From an uncultured Porphyromonadaceae bacterium (lineage in GTDB: Bacteria > Bacteroidota > Bacteroidia > Bacteroidales > Muribaculaceae), in the NCBI GenBank assembly GCA_947178215.1, contig CAMWXJ010000003.1, forward strand, positions 1-64,000: a DNA stretch of 64,000 bases, read 5' to 3'. The position numbers and the translations under genes were made by a program. The notes below the pieces were generated by a model. It searched no databases, was not told the origin of the DNA, and saw only the letters and a program-made list of their open reading frames with translations. Below, piece by piece: positions 8,765 through 16,399 of this stretch (position 1 is its first letter; every line of letters begins with the position of its first letter).

Positions 8765-10246
8765 TTATCGGAGTTCGCGTTCGAGTATCGACTTCCAGCG
8801 GGCGTATGCTTCGAGATAGGGAGCGCGGTCGGCTGCCGGAGCTATCTCGGCTATCGTGGCGAGCGACGCGAACGCCTCTTTATTATCCTTGTAGTAACCT
8901 ATGCCTATGCCGGCGCCCTTGGCTGCGCCCGCAGCTCCGTCGGTATCTACCAGACGGATTACGGCGCCCGACACACCTGCAAGTGTCTCTCGGAACACGG
9001 GGCTTAGGAACATGTTGGCGTTGCCGGCATGAATAGTGTCAATCTGCATGCCTATGCTCTTCATTATCTCCATGCCGTACATAAACGAGAACACGATGCC
9101 CTCCTGAGACGCGCGGAGTATGTGGCGTCGGTCATGGAGATTGAAGTTTATACCGTGCATCGAGCAGCCCACGGTACGGTTTTCGAGCACACGCTCCGCG
9201 CCGTTGCCAAATGGCAAGACTGTGACACCGGCGCTTCCGACAGGCACCTCGGCGGCAAGCCCGTTCATGGCCTGATACGACAGGTCCGGGGCTATGTTGC
9301 GTCGAATCCACGAATTGAGTATGCCGGTGCCGTTGATACAGGTCATGACGCCTATGCGCGTGTGGCCGGGACTATGGTTGACGTGGGCGAAGTTGTTGAC
9401 ACGCGACCGCGGGTCGTAGTCAACCGTGCCGTTGATGCCGTAGACCACTCCCGACGTTCCGGCGGTGGACGCCACTTCGCCAGGCTCGAAGACGTTAAGC
9501 GATAACGCGTTGTTGGGCTGGTCGCCGGCACGGTAGGTTATCGGCGTACCCTCGGCCAGGCCGAAAATCGACGCCGCCTCGGCCGTGAGCCGTCCCTGGA
9601 TGCCAAACGAGGGGGTTACGTCGGGGAATATGTCGGCGGGGAAGCCGAAATAGTCCATGAGGAAGCGCGCCGGGGTGTCGATGCTGAAATCCCACAGCAT
9701 ATACTCTGAAAGCCCCTCCGGATTGGTCGTGATACAGCCCGTGAGGCGATAAGCTATGTAATCGGCGGGAAGCATCACCTTGTAGATTCTCTCAAACAGC
9801 TGCGGCTCGTTTTCCTTGACCCACGCGAGCTTGGTAGCCGTGAAGTTGCCGGGCAGATTGAGTATATGTTTCAGACACTCCTCGTGGCCGAGCGCGTCGG
9901 CCGCCTGCTCGCCATAGGGCACTCCGCGCGAATCACACCATATTATTGAGTCGCGGAGCACGCGGCCCTCCCTGTCGATGGCGACAAGGCCGTGCATCTG
10001 GTATGAAAATCCTATCGCCTTGATGTCGGCGGGGTCTATGTCGGTCTTGGCGAGAGCTCCGCGTGTTGCCTCGACAAGATATTCCATCCAGTCGTCGGGG
10101 TTCTGCTCAGCCCAGCCGGCTTTAAGCGACTTTATCGGTGCCTCGTTCCTGGGATAGAAGTCGGAGGCCACACAACTGCCGGTGGCGCCGTCGACGATAG
10201 CCACTTTCACCGACGAGGTGCCTATATCATATCCTAACAAATACAT
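8765..10246 (-). CDS. xylB: xylulokinase
   Basis: An FGGY-family carbohydrate kinase of 493 residues, the usual length for XylB. It phosphorylates D-xylulose to xylulose 5-phosphate for entry into the pentose phosphate pathway. The N-terminal ATPase fold starts LLGYDIGTSSVKVAIVDG. Substrate-site motifs include GFSYQMHGLVAIDREG and IIWCDSRG. The second domain carries GTSGVVYGINGTVD and the nucleotide-binding QIDTIHAGNANMF followed by DTDGAAGAAKGAGIG. No xylose isomerase or transporter is adjacent. Another FGGY kinase specificity is possible, but these motifs fit XylB best. Confidence 0.9.
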   Translation of the reverse strand: MYLLGYDIGTSSVKVAIVDGATGSCVASDFYPRNEAPIKSLKAGWAEQNPDDWMEYLVEATRGALAKTDIDPADIKAIGFSYQMHGLVAIDREGRVLRDSIIWCDSRGVPYGEQAADALGHEECLKHILNLPGNFTATKLAWVKENEPQLFERIYKVMLPADYIAYRLTGCITTNPEGLSEYMLWDFSIDTPARFLMDYFGFPADIFPDVTPSFGIQGRLTAEAASIFGLAEGTPITYRAGDQPNNALSLNVFEPGEVASTAGTSGVVYGINGTVDYDPRSRVNNFAHVNHSPGHTRIGVMTCINGTGILNSWIRRNIAPDLSYQAMNGLAAEVPVGSAGVTVLPFGNGAERVLENRTVGCSMHGINFNLHDRRHILRASQEGIVFSFMYGMEIMKSIGMQIDTIHAGNANMFLSPVFRETLAGVSGAVIRLVDTDGAAGAAKGAGIGIGYYKDNKEAFASLATIAEIAPAADRAPYLEAYARWKSILERELR

Positions 10247-10277
10247 ATTCCGGTATGGTCATTAAGGTTATTTTCTG

Positions 10278-10285
10278 CAAATTTA
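10278..10285 (-). promoter_or_regulatory. -7 box upstream of xylB
   Basis: The minus strand reads TAAATTTG, a TAnnTTTG element about 31 bases before the ATG at 10246. No TTG is seen at -33 spacing. Confidence 0.5.
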
Positions 10286-10330
10286 GCCACAAAAATGGTA
10301 TTCCCTCCCCTCCGGCCCCCACTTTTTATG

Positions 10331-10370
10331 AAAAGGTCCCGGGCCAACCTTCACAGGCACGTCCGGGACC
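10331..10370 (-). terminator. intrinsic terminator of the sigma-factor operon
   Basis: On the minus strand GGTCCCGG (10363-10370) pairs with CCGGGACC (10335-10342), followed by a U-rich tail TTTTCATAAAAAG. It lies about 135 bases past the last gene of the minus-strand sigma / anti-sigma / secreted-protein run. The space between 10247 and 10504 holds this hairpin and the xylB promoter; nothing else is seen there. Confidence 0.65.
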
Positions 10371-10504
10371 GACAATTTCTTTGACCGCGATTGCTTGCTG
10401 CGGCCGGCGTTTGTCTAACTGATAATTATGAAAAGTCTGTCATTAACAATGTTATGAAAGAAAAGAGGTTGAGAGGGAAATAGTTGTCGGAGAGAGGCGG
10501 CGAT

Positions 10505-10930
10505 TCAGTCGTCTTCGTTGCGGATTGTGATGCTTAGCATCCAGTCGCCGTGCTTTTTATTTGACGTCTGGCCGGCGATGGGTCCCGTTGCGGATTTGAG
10601 GAGCGAGTAGGTGGATACCTTGCCGTCATCCTCAAACTTAACTGTAACGACCCCTGTGACTTTTGTAAAACGTACCGACTCGGCGGCGTCGGCTTCCAGA
10701 GCGCGGAGCAGCTTGTTGTACTCATCCTGATCACTCATGGATATTACTTGGGTCACACGTTCCAGCTTATGGGTTTTAGGGGTGCGGTACTCGCTGTAAG
10801 TGATGCGGGCATCGGGATATTTCTTCGTCAGAGCCGCCAGAGCGGCTTCAATGTTCTTTTGGGCCGAAGCCGATACTGCCGTCATCAGCATGATGACGAG
10901 CATGGTTGCGATATGTCGGAATTTAAGCAT
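10505..10930 (-). CDS. small secreted protein of unknown function in a sigma-factor operon
   Basis: A 141-residue exported protein with an N-terminal signal peptide that ends near SASAQ. The mature part (KNIEAALAALTKKYPDARIT...) is a small alpha/beta domain with charged helices. It looks like the short DUF4252/DUF5024-type proteins often encoded after ECF sigma and anti-sigma genes in Bacteroides, but I cannot assign a family firmly. It is the last gene of a minus-strand run, 17 bases after the anti-sigma-like gene. It may be a target or an envelope sensor of the sigma system, which is inferred from position only. Confidence 0.7.
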   Translation of the reverse strand: MLKFRHIATMLVIMLMTAVSASAQKNIEAALAALTKKYPDARITYSEYRTPKTHKLERVTQVISMSDQDEYNKLLRALEADAAESVRFTKVTGVVTVKFEDDGKVSTYSLLKSATGPIAGQTSNKKHGDWMLSITIRNEDD

Positions 10931-10947
10931 AGCTGTGAATGTGATTA

Positions 10948-11523
10948 TTAACGGTCTTCAAGGAGATTGATTATTAATTGGGCTGCATAGGGATTTGTCG
11001 GGTAGGCGTTGCGCACGGCTTCGGCTACAAGCCGGTCGGGGTCATCATAGTCGCTGCCTATCGACGCAAGGCTTTCGGCGATAGCCTCGGCGCGAAGTAT
11101 CTCGTCGCGTATCAGCTCCGGGTCGGTGATTTTCTTGCCGTCGCGTATCACGTAGCTGCCGGCGTAGAGAGTGGCGAAGCTGTCGTCGCTCTCCTTGTGG
11201 CCGAGCGAGAGCGCCGTGACGCCAATCCCGATAAGCACTGCGGCCGACGCCGCCGCTCCAAGCAGCCCTGAGCGCATCTTGCGGAGGCGCGAGGGGCGTG
11301 CCGCTGACTCCGTCTTAGCCGGCTCGCCCACGCATCCACCCTCATACCACGCCATGAGTCCACGCATAGGTTCGAGGTCGGCCGGCAGGGCGGCGCGACG
11401 GAAATATGCATATAGGTCCCGCTCCTCGTCGACCGAGGTAAGCCCCTCGTCGAAGCGCTCCAACAGGCGACGTGCATCGTCGTCGGCAAGCGGTCGTAAT
11501 ATATGTGTATTGTCAGTTTTCAT
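10948..11523 (-). CDS. single-pass membrane protein, probable anti-sigma factor
   Basis: A 191-residue protein with a soluble N-terminal part (about 1-90: DDARRLLERFDEGLTSVDEERDLYAYFRR), one membrane segment (about 95-113: LLGAAASAAVLIGIGVTAL) and a periplasmic tail. This topology and the partner gene fit an anti-sigma factor that holds the ECF sigma factor at the membrane. The classic zinc-binding HxxxCxxC motif is absent, so it would be a zinc-less type. Its ATG overlaps the sigma-factor stop (ATGA, 11520-11523), which indicates translational coupling. The functional assignment rests on context. Confidence 0.7.
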   Translation of the reverse strand: MKTDNTHILRPLADDDARRLLERFDEGLTSVDEERDLYAYFRRAALPADLEPMRGLMAWYEGGCVGEPAKTESAARPSRLRKMRSGLLGAAASAAVLIGIGVTALSLGHKESDDSFATLYAGSYVIRDGKKITDPELIRDEILRAEAIAESLASIGSDYDDPDRLVAEAVRNAYPTNPYAAQLIINLLEDR

Positions 11524-12044
11524 ATTGCTTCGTTGGTGGAGTTGAGATACAGTTCTCTGAGCCGCGCGCGGCCACGGGAAAGGAGTGTACGAACATTGCC
11601 TTCGCTCATGCCTGTCATCGCCGCTATCTCGTCGAATTCGAGCCCGTCGGCGTGGCGCATCTTCACGACAAGCGCCTGGCGATCGGGAAGACGGCCCAGA
11701 AGCAGCGACGCGAGCTGTTCGGCGAGCGACGTGTCGAGCATATCATCGGCTGCGGGAGCGTCGTCGAGAGCCGACAGCCCCTCTTCCAGAGCCTGCGACG
11801 GGCGCGCTCCGATGCGACGTATGGCGTCAAGAGCCACGTGTCGTGCCGTGACCATGACCACGGCGTCGGGAGAGCGGTAACCGTCAAGACGGTCGCGCAG
11901 GGTCCACAGCCTGAGAAGCGTGTCCTGCACTATATCGTCGGGAGCGTCACAGCCCCGCGGTGCATCGGCAAGCCATCGGGCAGCAGCGGCCCTGATTGCG
12001 GGACGCATTCGTGCGGCAAGAGAGTTGAAGACATCAAGGTCCAT
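11520..12044 (-). CDS. ECF-type RNA polymerase sigma factor
   Basis: A 174-residue sigma-70 family protein of the ECF class. Region 2 is seen as CDAPDDIVQDTLLRLWTLRDRLDG, with the -10 recognition helix in VTARHVALDAIRR. Region 4 is LGRLPDRQALVVKMRHADGLEFDEIAAMTGMSEGNVRTLLSRGRARLRE, with the helix-turn-helix near the end. It starts a coupled unit with the membrane protein and the small secreted protein downstream. The NUDIX gene ends 44 bases upstream on the same strand, so read-through from that promoter is possible. It probably responds to an envelope signal; its target promoters are not evident here. Confidence 0.92.
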   Translation of the reverse strand: MDLDVFNSLAARMRPAIRAAAARWLADAPRGCDAPDDIVQDTLLRLWTLRDRLDGYRSPDAVVMVTARHVALDAIRRIGARPSQALEEGLSALDDAPAADDMLDTSLAEQLASLLLGRLPDRQALVVKMRHADGLEFDEIAAMTGMSEGNVRTLLSRGRARLRELYLNSTNEAI

Positions 12045-12088
12045 ACACCCTTATGACGGATGTGCCGCACCCTTTGTTACACTCCTCA

Positions 12089-12634
12089 TCAACTTTTTTT
12101 CATCTCCTCGTAAAAAAATTTCCACAGCGGGGCTGCCATGAGCGCCTGCTTCATGGTGTCGGTGCTGATGAGGTCAAACACCTCGTCGCGCGACATAAGC
12201 CTCACGGCAACATCTTCGGTGTCGTCGAGATGTCGGCGTCCCGACGGCTTCACGCCGCGGGCGATAAAGCTGTAACTAAGATTGTTCTGGCTGCCGGGAT
12301 TGGCCGACAATACGGTATTGAGCGTCCACTCACCTCCGGTGTAGCCGGTCTCCTCTTCAAGCTCCCGGCGCGCGGCCTGCTCCGGGGTCTCCCCTTCTTC
12401 GGCTACTCCCGCCACGAGTTCGGTAAAAATGTCGTCGAGGCCGTGGCGATACTGCTCCACCATGACGAAGCGCCCCTCGGTGTCAATGGCGATGACATTG
12501 ACCCAGGTGGGGTATTCGAGCACATAATACTCGGGGTGGATATGCCCGTTGGGCATCATCAGCTTGTCGCGGCGCGCCGTAAGCCACGGACGCCGTATCA
12601 GATATTCGCTTTCAAGCGTGGTCCATTTCTCCAT
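12089..12634 (-). CDS. NUDIX hydrolase (ADP-ribose / nucleoside diphosphate-sugar type)
   Basis: A 181-residue NUDIX hydrolase from the ATG at 12632-12634 (MEKWTTLESEYLIRR). The open frame extends upstream to 12826, but that part would cross the -7 promoter at 12712-12719 and has no domain, so the shorter start is chosen. The Nudix box is GVAEEGETPEQAARRELEEETG with the REx2E-x-E Mg-binding core. The N-terminal layout (YYVLEYPTWVNVIAID) is like ADP-ribose pyrophosphatases of the NudF/YffH type. The substrate is not defined by sequence alone. Confidence 0.88.
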   Translation of the reverse strand: MEKWTTLESEYLIRRPWLTARRDKLMMPNGHIHPEYYVLEYPTWVNVIAIDTEGRFVMVEQYRHGLDDIFTELVAGVAEEGETPEQAARRELEEETGYTGGEWTLNTVLSANPGSQNNLSYSFIARGVKPSGRRHLDDTEDVAVRLMSRDEVFDLISTDTMKQALMAAPLWKFFYEEMKKS

Positions 12635-12711
12635 GTCGTCAATAAATAAATGCGAAATAAATGCGGATAGGGATATGTCGGTATCGGTTCGGTCACGACA
12701 CACCTTATTTA

Positions 12712-12719
12712 CAAAGTTA
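12712..12719 (-). promoter_or_regulatory. -7 box upstream of the NUDIX gene
   Basis: The minus strand reads TAACTTTG, 78 bases before the chosen ATG. It supports the short start of the NUDIX gene. The -33 element is unclear. Confidence 0.5.
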
Positions 12720-12761
12720 GGTATTTTTTGACAATGACACCGCCCCGACATGAGTAAAAAA

Positions 12762-12813
12762 GCAAGCCGGAGGGGATACATAAACAAGCCTGCATAAAAT
12801 AAGCAAGCCGGAG
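12762..12813. repeat. direct repeat GCAAGCCGGAG, two copies
   Basis: GCAAGCCGGAG occurs at 12762-12772 and again at 12803-12813. The second copy is one arm of the hairpin at 12805-12842. Read on the minus strand, each copy is followed by a U-rich stretch, so the same upstream arm could pair with either copy. Confidence 0.6.
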
Positions 12814-12958
12814 CGGACGATTTCACATCGACGCTCCGGCTTATTGCTTATATCAATCTATCAATCAATCTATCACTTTAACTTATCACTATCTGAATAA
12901 CGTGTCACCGGGGTTGGCCCGGAGAGTGAAAGTGCTCGACTGTCTCATCGACCTTTCA
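12795..12958 (-). ncRNA. candidate small RNA ending in a strong hairpin
   Basis: Inferred, not certain. On the minus strand a TAATTTTG -7 box lies at 12964-12971. About 150 bases downstream is a strong hairpin, AAGCCGGAGCG (minus 12842-12832) pairing with CGCTCCGGCTT (minus 12815-12805), followed by a U-rich tail. No open reading frame of note lies between. Near the 5' end GTGAAAG and CTTTCAC could form a second stem. The hairpin does not follow any gene: the flanking genes diverge from this gap. The rest of 12635-13151 holds the NUDIX promoter and the exporter-1 control sites. Confidence 0.35.
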
Positions 12959-13064
12959 CGCTGCAAAATTACATCACAATTAACTGACTAAACACTAAGA
13001 CAAATTAATGATTGTTAAAATTATTGCCCGGTTGTTACACCCTCAGCTCTCTACGGAGTGCCAA

Positions 13065-13080
13065 TGTACGGAATCGTACA
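13065..13080. promoter_or_regulatory. perfect dyad upstream of exporter locus 1 (putative regulator site)
   Basis: TGTACGGAATCGTACA: half-sites TGTACG and CGTACA around GAAT. The same 14 bases TGTACGGAATCGTA occur at 42300-42313 upstream of the paralogous exporter locus 2. The dyad centre is about 79 bp upstream of the predicted transcription start. The probable ligand is the Fis-type HTH regulator encoded at 17679, or its paralogue at 48612. That is inferred from the near-identical recognition helices of the two regulators. Confidence 0.6.
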
Positions 13081-13116
13081 TTTTCGCCTTCATAACATAT
13101 TGATTATCAAACACAG

Positions 13117-13147
13117 TTGACTCGACACAGAAAATATCATAGTTTTG
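13117..13147 (+). promoter_or_regulatory. housekeeping-type promoter of exporter locus 1
   Basis: TTG (13117-13119), a 20-bp spacer and TAGTTTTG (13140-13147) fit the Bacteroidota -33/-7 consensus. The ATG begins only 4 bases after the -7 box, so the transcript would be leaderless or nearly so. No GG-N10-GC sigma-54 element is found here. Confidence 0.6.
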
Positions 13148-13151
13148 CAAC

Positions 13152-14405
13152 ATGGACAGACAGATTTCTCTTAAAGAGCAAAGACTCGCCACGCTGCGCA
13201 AAGCCGCCCCCTACATAATCGGAGCCGCGGTAGTGATTGTGGGCGTAGTGATAGCCATGACGTCGATAAGCCCGTCGGTAAACATAAGCGACCTGCGCTT
13301 CTCCGAGGTGCAGACGGGCAATCTCACCGTAGCCATTCCGGCCACAGGCAGGGTGGTGCCGCTCAGCGAGCAGATACTCACCTCGCCTGTGTCGTCGCGC
13401 ATAGTAAAGGTCTACCGTCAGCCGGGCGACAGCGTCACCGCCGGCGAACCCCTCATCGAGCTCGACCTCGAAAGCGTGCGCACCGAATACGAAAAGATGC
13501 TCAATGACCAACAGATCAAGCGCGAGTCGCTGCGGCAGCTGGAACTCAACAGCAGCACCGGCCTCAACGAGCTCGAACTCCAGATTCAAGTCAAGGAAAT
13601 GGAGCTCAAGCAGCTTGCAATAGAGGTGGACAACGAACGGCGCCTCGACAGTCTCGGTTCAGGCACAGGCGACCGCGTGCGCCAGGCCGAGTCGGCTCGC
13701 CTCACCGCTTCGCTCGAACTGAACCATATGCGTCAGCGCCTCGCCAACGAACGACTCCGCACCGAGGCAGCACATCGCATCGAGACTCTCGGCGTGGAAA
13801 GCTTCGACAAGGATATACGCCTGATGGAGCGCACGCTCACCGAAGGACGCATACCCGCCCCCTACTCCGGTATCCTAACATATATCAACACCGAGATAGG
13901 CCGCAACGTGAGCGCCGGAGAAAAGCTTGCCGTGGTGGCCGACCTCACCCGCTACCGTATCGAGGGAGAGATCGCTGAGCTGTCGGCTTCACGCATCAAT
14001 GCTGGCTCCGACGTGAGCATACGCATCGGAAGCACCGAACTCGAAGGCACCCTAACCAACATCAACCCTCAGGCACAGGGCGGATCCATATCCATAGTGG
14101 TGATGCCATCCAACCCCTCCGACCCACATCTCCGCTCGGGACGCCGAGTTGACCTCGACATCAACGAGGGCTTCAAAGACGGCGCCCTGATGATGGCCAA
14201 CGGTGTCTATTATAAAGGTGCCGGCGAATACGAGCTGTTTGTACTCGAAGACGACAACTCTCTCAAAAAGCGTAAGGTACGCCTCGGCGACAGCAACCGC
14301 CGAATGGTTGAGGTCCTTTCAGGCCTCGCTCCGGGCGACAAAATAGTAGTGAGCGACATGTCTAACTACGACGACCGCAACACACTCACAATCCGTGAAA
14401 ACTGA
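13152..14405 (+). CDS. HlyD/MacA-type periplasmic adaptor (exporter locus 1)
   Basis: A membrane-fusion protein of 417 residues that should link an inner-membrane ABC exporter to an outer-membrane channel. One N-terminal membrane anchor lies at about 18-37. A lipoyl-like half (RIVKVYRQPGDSVTAGEPLIELD, about 83-105) is followed by a long charged helical hairpin (about 110-220) and the second lipoyl-like half (GRIPAPYSGILTYINTEIGRNVSAGEKL). Beta-barrel regions follow to the end. It is the first gene of the unit with the ATPase 27 bases downstream. It is a clear paralogue of the protein at 42471: both start MDR(Q/E)IS and share ERRLDSLGSGTGD / EQRLDSLGSGTGD. Confidence 0.9.
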   Translation: MDRQISLKEQRLATLRKAAPYIIGAAVVIVGVVIAMTSISPSVNISDLRFSEVQTGNLTVAIPATGRVVPLSEQILTSPVSSRIVKVYRQPGDSVTAGEPLIELDLESVRTEYEKMLNDQQIKRESLRQLELNSSTGLNELELQIQVKEMELKQLAIEVDNERRLDSLGSGTGDRVRQAESARLTASLELNHMRQRLANERLRTEAAHRIETLGVESFDKDIRLMERTLTEGRIPAPYSGILTYINTEIGRNVSAGEKLAVVADLTRYRIEGEIAELSASRINAGSDVSIRIGSTELEGTLTNINPQAQGGSISIVVMPSNPSDPHLRSGRRVDLDINEGFKDGALMMANGVYYKGAGEYELFVLEDDNSLKKRKVRLGDSNRRMVEVLSGLAPGDKIVVSDMSNYDDRNTLTIREN

Positions 14406-14432
14406 AATCCGTAATTCTTCATACACCGCATC

Positions 14433-15104
14433 ATGCCTATAATCAAAATCAGCAGCGTAGGCAAAGTCTACCGCACGAAAGAAATCGAGACCACAGCGCT
14501 CGAAAATGTCAACCTCACCGTAGAACAGGGCGAGTTCGTGAGCATCATGGGCCCCTCGGGCTGCGGCAAGTCCACGCTTCTCAACATCATCGGCCTCCTC
14601 GACAAACCCACATCGGGCAAGGTAGAACTAATGGACACCGATTGCAGTAGCCTCGGCGACACTGCAATAGCAGCATTCCGCAACGCCAATCTCGGCTTTG
14701 TGTTCCAGAGCTTCCATCTTATCCCTACCCTAAACGTGTATGCCAACGTAGAAATGCCCCTCACCTACCGCAGCATGGGACACTCCGAACGCTCCCGCCG
14801 CGTACACGAGACACTCGAACACCTCGGAATGAGCCACCGCATACGTCACTATCCGACACAACTCTCAGGCGGCCAGTGCCAGCGAGTGGCCATAGCCCGC
14901 GCCATTGTTGGGCGACCCTCGATAATCCTCGCCGACGAGCCCACCGGCAACCTTGACTCCACCATGGGCGAAGAGGTTATGAACCTCCTCCACAAGCTCA
15001 ACAAAGAGGACGGACACACAATAGTAATGGTGACACACAATGAGGCTCAGGCGCGCAAGACCGACCGAATAATCCGCTTCTTCGACGGCCGTATCATCTC
15101 TTAA
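14433..15104 (+). CDS. ABC transporter ATPase, MacB/LolD type (exporter locus 1)
   Basis: A 223-residue nucleotide-binding subunit. Walker [10 protein letters not shown] is at about 40-48, the Q-loop is [13 protein letters not shown], the ABC signature [14 protein letters not shown] lies near 143, Walker B is [13 protein letters not shown] and the H-loop is MVTHN. These features place it in the MacB/LolD/FtsE group, which powers mechanotransmission or extrusion rather than uptake. It lies between the adaptor gene and the first permease gene (15 bases downstream) and should energise the two permeases. It is closely similar to the ATPase at 43775; the first 50 residues differ at only a few places. 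Confidence 0.94.
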   Translation: MPIIKISSVGKVYRTKEIETTALENVNLTVEQGEFVSIMGPSGCGKSTLLNIIGLLDKPTSGKVELMDTDCSSLGDTAIAAFRNANLGFVFQSFHLIPTLNVYANVEMPLTYRSMGHSERSRRVHETLEHLGMSHRIRHYPTQLSGGQCQRVAIARAIVGRPSIILADEPTGNLDSTMGEEVMNLLHKLNKEDGHTIVMVTHNEAQARKTDRIIRFFDGRIIS

Positions 15105-15119
15105 CCCGTTCTCCCGACA

Positions 15120-16394
15120 ATGAAAACCAAGATAATCCAGATTTACCGCGACCTGCGGAGCCAGCCGGTGATAGCGTGGGTCACTTTGCTTGGCACCACT
15201 CTCTCGATGTTCCTGTTCATGACAGTGCTGATGGGAGAGCAGATAAAATATGTGCCGTTTCCGCCCGAGGGCAACCGCGGACGCCTTGTCTACGGCATGA
15301 ACTACGAACTCAACGCGCCCGACTATTCAATGTCAAGTTATCTCGGCTTCGAACAGGCACGGCTGTTTTACGACAATCTCCAAGGCGTAGAGAAGCAGGC
15401 ATGGCTCGAACAGAACACCTCGCCCGGCTTTGCCGGCTCCGACCGCACATCCGCAATTGACGCCGAAAGCCGCCGCGTCGACAGCAACTACTGGAAGCTG
15501 TTCAATCACACACTTGTCGACGGACGCCTGTTTAACGAAAACGAGACACAGTCGGCGAGCAATTCGGTGGTACTCACCGAGAGCCTCGCCCGGAAGCTGT
15601 TTGGCACCGCCAAGGCCGCCGGTATGACATTTACCTACAACCTCGAACCGCAGACGGTGGTAGGCGTAGTGAAAGACGTGTCGCCGCTCGCATCGATATG
15701 CTATGCGGAAGTGTATCTGCCGCTCAACCACGCCGACACCCTGCTGAGCAAAAACTGCGGAATCATGGTGGCGATGTTGCCCGAGCAGGGCACCGGCATC
15801 GAAGCACTGCGCGCTCAGGTCGAAGGCCGCTATGCCACTGAAAACACCCGCCTCCTCCCCGACAGCACCCGATACGTGTACCACGGCCAACCTTACGATC
15901 ACGAGCAATATAGCTCCGATACTATTTGGTCCAACACCACTCCCGACACCAGAGAAGCCCGTCGCAAGCAGCTCCTGACCTACATCATACTGCTGCTTGT
16001 ACCTGCTATCAACCTCAGCAGCATGCTCAACAGCCGTCTGCGTCAGCGTGTGGGCGAGTTCGGCATCCGCCGCGCCTACGGCTGCACACGAGGCCGCATC
16101 ATCACCGACGTGCTGTGGGAAAACTTGTTAGTGACCCTTGCGGGAGGCATCATCGGCATTATCCTCGCCATAATGGTGGCAGTGCTCAACCCCGACATCG
16201 TACTGTCGAGCAAAGGCATTTTCTCGCCCGTATATTCCGAATACCACATCTCGGCAGGAATGCTTCTCAACTGGCGCATGATAGGGATGGCTTTCCTCGC
16301 TTGCCTAATACTCAACATCATTAGCGCGTCGGTGCCCGCATGGAGGGCTTCGCGCGTATCACCAATCGACGCCATCTCGGCATGTAACGCCTGA
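15120..16394 (+). CDS. FtsX/MacB-type ABC permease A (exporter locus 1)
   Basis: A 424-residue inner-membrane permease. An N-terminal membrane helix (about 18-40, VIAWVTLLGTTLSMFLFMTVLM) precedes a ~250-residue periplasmic MacB_PCD-like domain with NNxxWK-type features (DSNYWKLFNHTLVDGRLF). Three C-terminal helices follow, with the FtsX signature LLLVPAINLSSMLNSRLRQRVGEFGIRRAYGCTRG across about 284-324. Its paralogue is the protein at 44498, which has the matching VPAINLSAMTQSRLKQR motif. It likely forms a heterodimer with the next permease, because both loci keep two different permease genes in the same order. Confidence 0.88.
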   Translation: MKTKIIQIYRDLRSQPVIAWVTLLGTTLSMFLFMTVLMGEQIKYVPFPPEGNRGRLVYGMNYELNAPDYSMSSYLGFEQARLFYDNLQGVEKQAWLEQNTSPGFAGSDRTSAIDAESRRVDSNYWKLFNHTLVDGRLFNENETQSASNSVVLTESLARKLFGTAKAAGMTFTYNLEPQTVVGVVKDVSPLASICYAEVYLPLNHADTLLSKNCGIMVAMLPEQGTGIEALRAQVEGRYATENTRLLPDSTRYVYHGQPYDHEQYSSDTIWSNTTPDTREARRKQLLTYIILLLVPAINLSSMLNSRLRQRVGEFGIRRAYGCTRGRIITDVLWENLLVTLAGGIIGIILAIMVAVLNPDIVLSSKGIFSPVYSEYHISAGMLLNWRMIGMAFLACLILNIISASVPAWRASRVSPIDAISACNA

Positions 16395-16399
16395 TCAAT

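Noticed and set aside
12635-12826. N-terminal extension of the NUDIX gene
   Set aside because: It would span the -7 box at 12712-12719 and adds no conserved residues before the normal family start.
12912-12936. TTGGCCCG sequence upstream of exporter locus 1 as a sigma-54 promoter
   Set aside because: It lacks the GC at exactly ten bases from the GG and lies more than 200 bp from the gene. The consensus -33/-7 promoter at 13117-13147 explains expression better.
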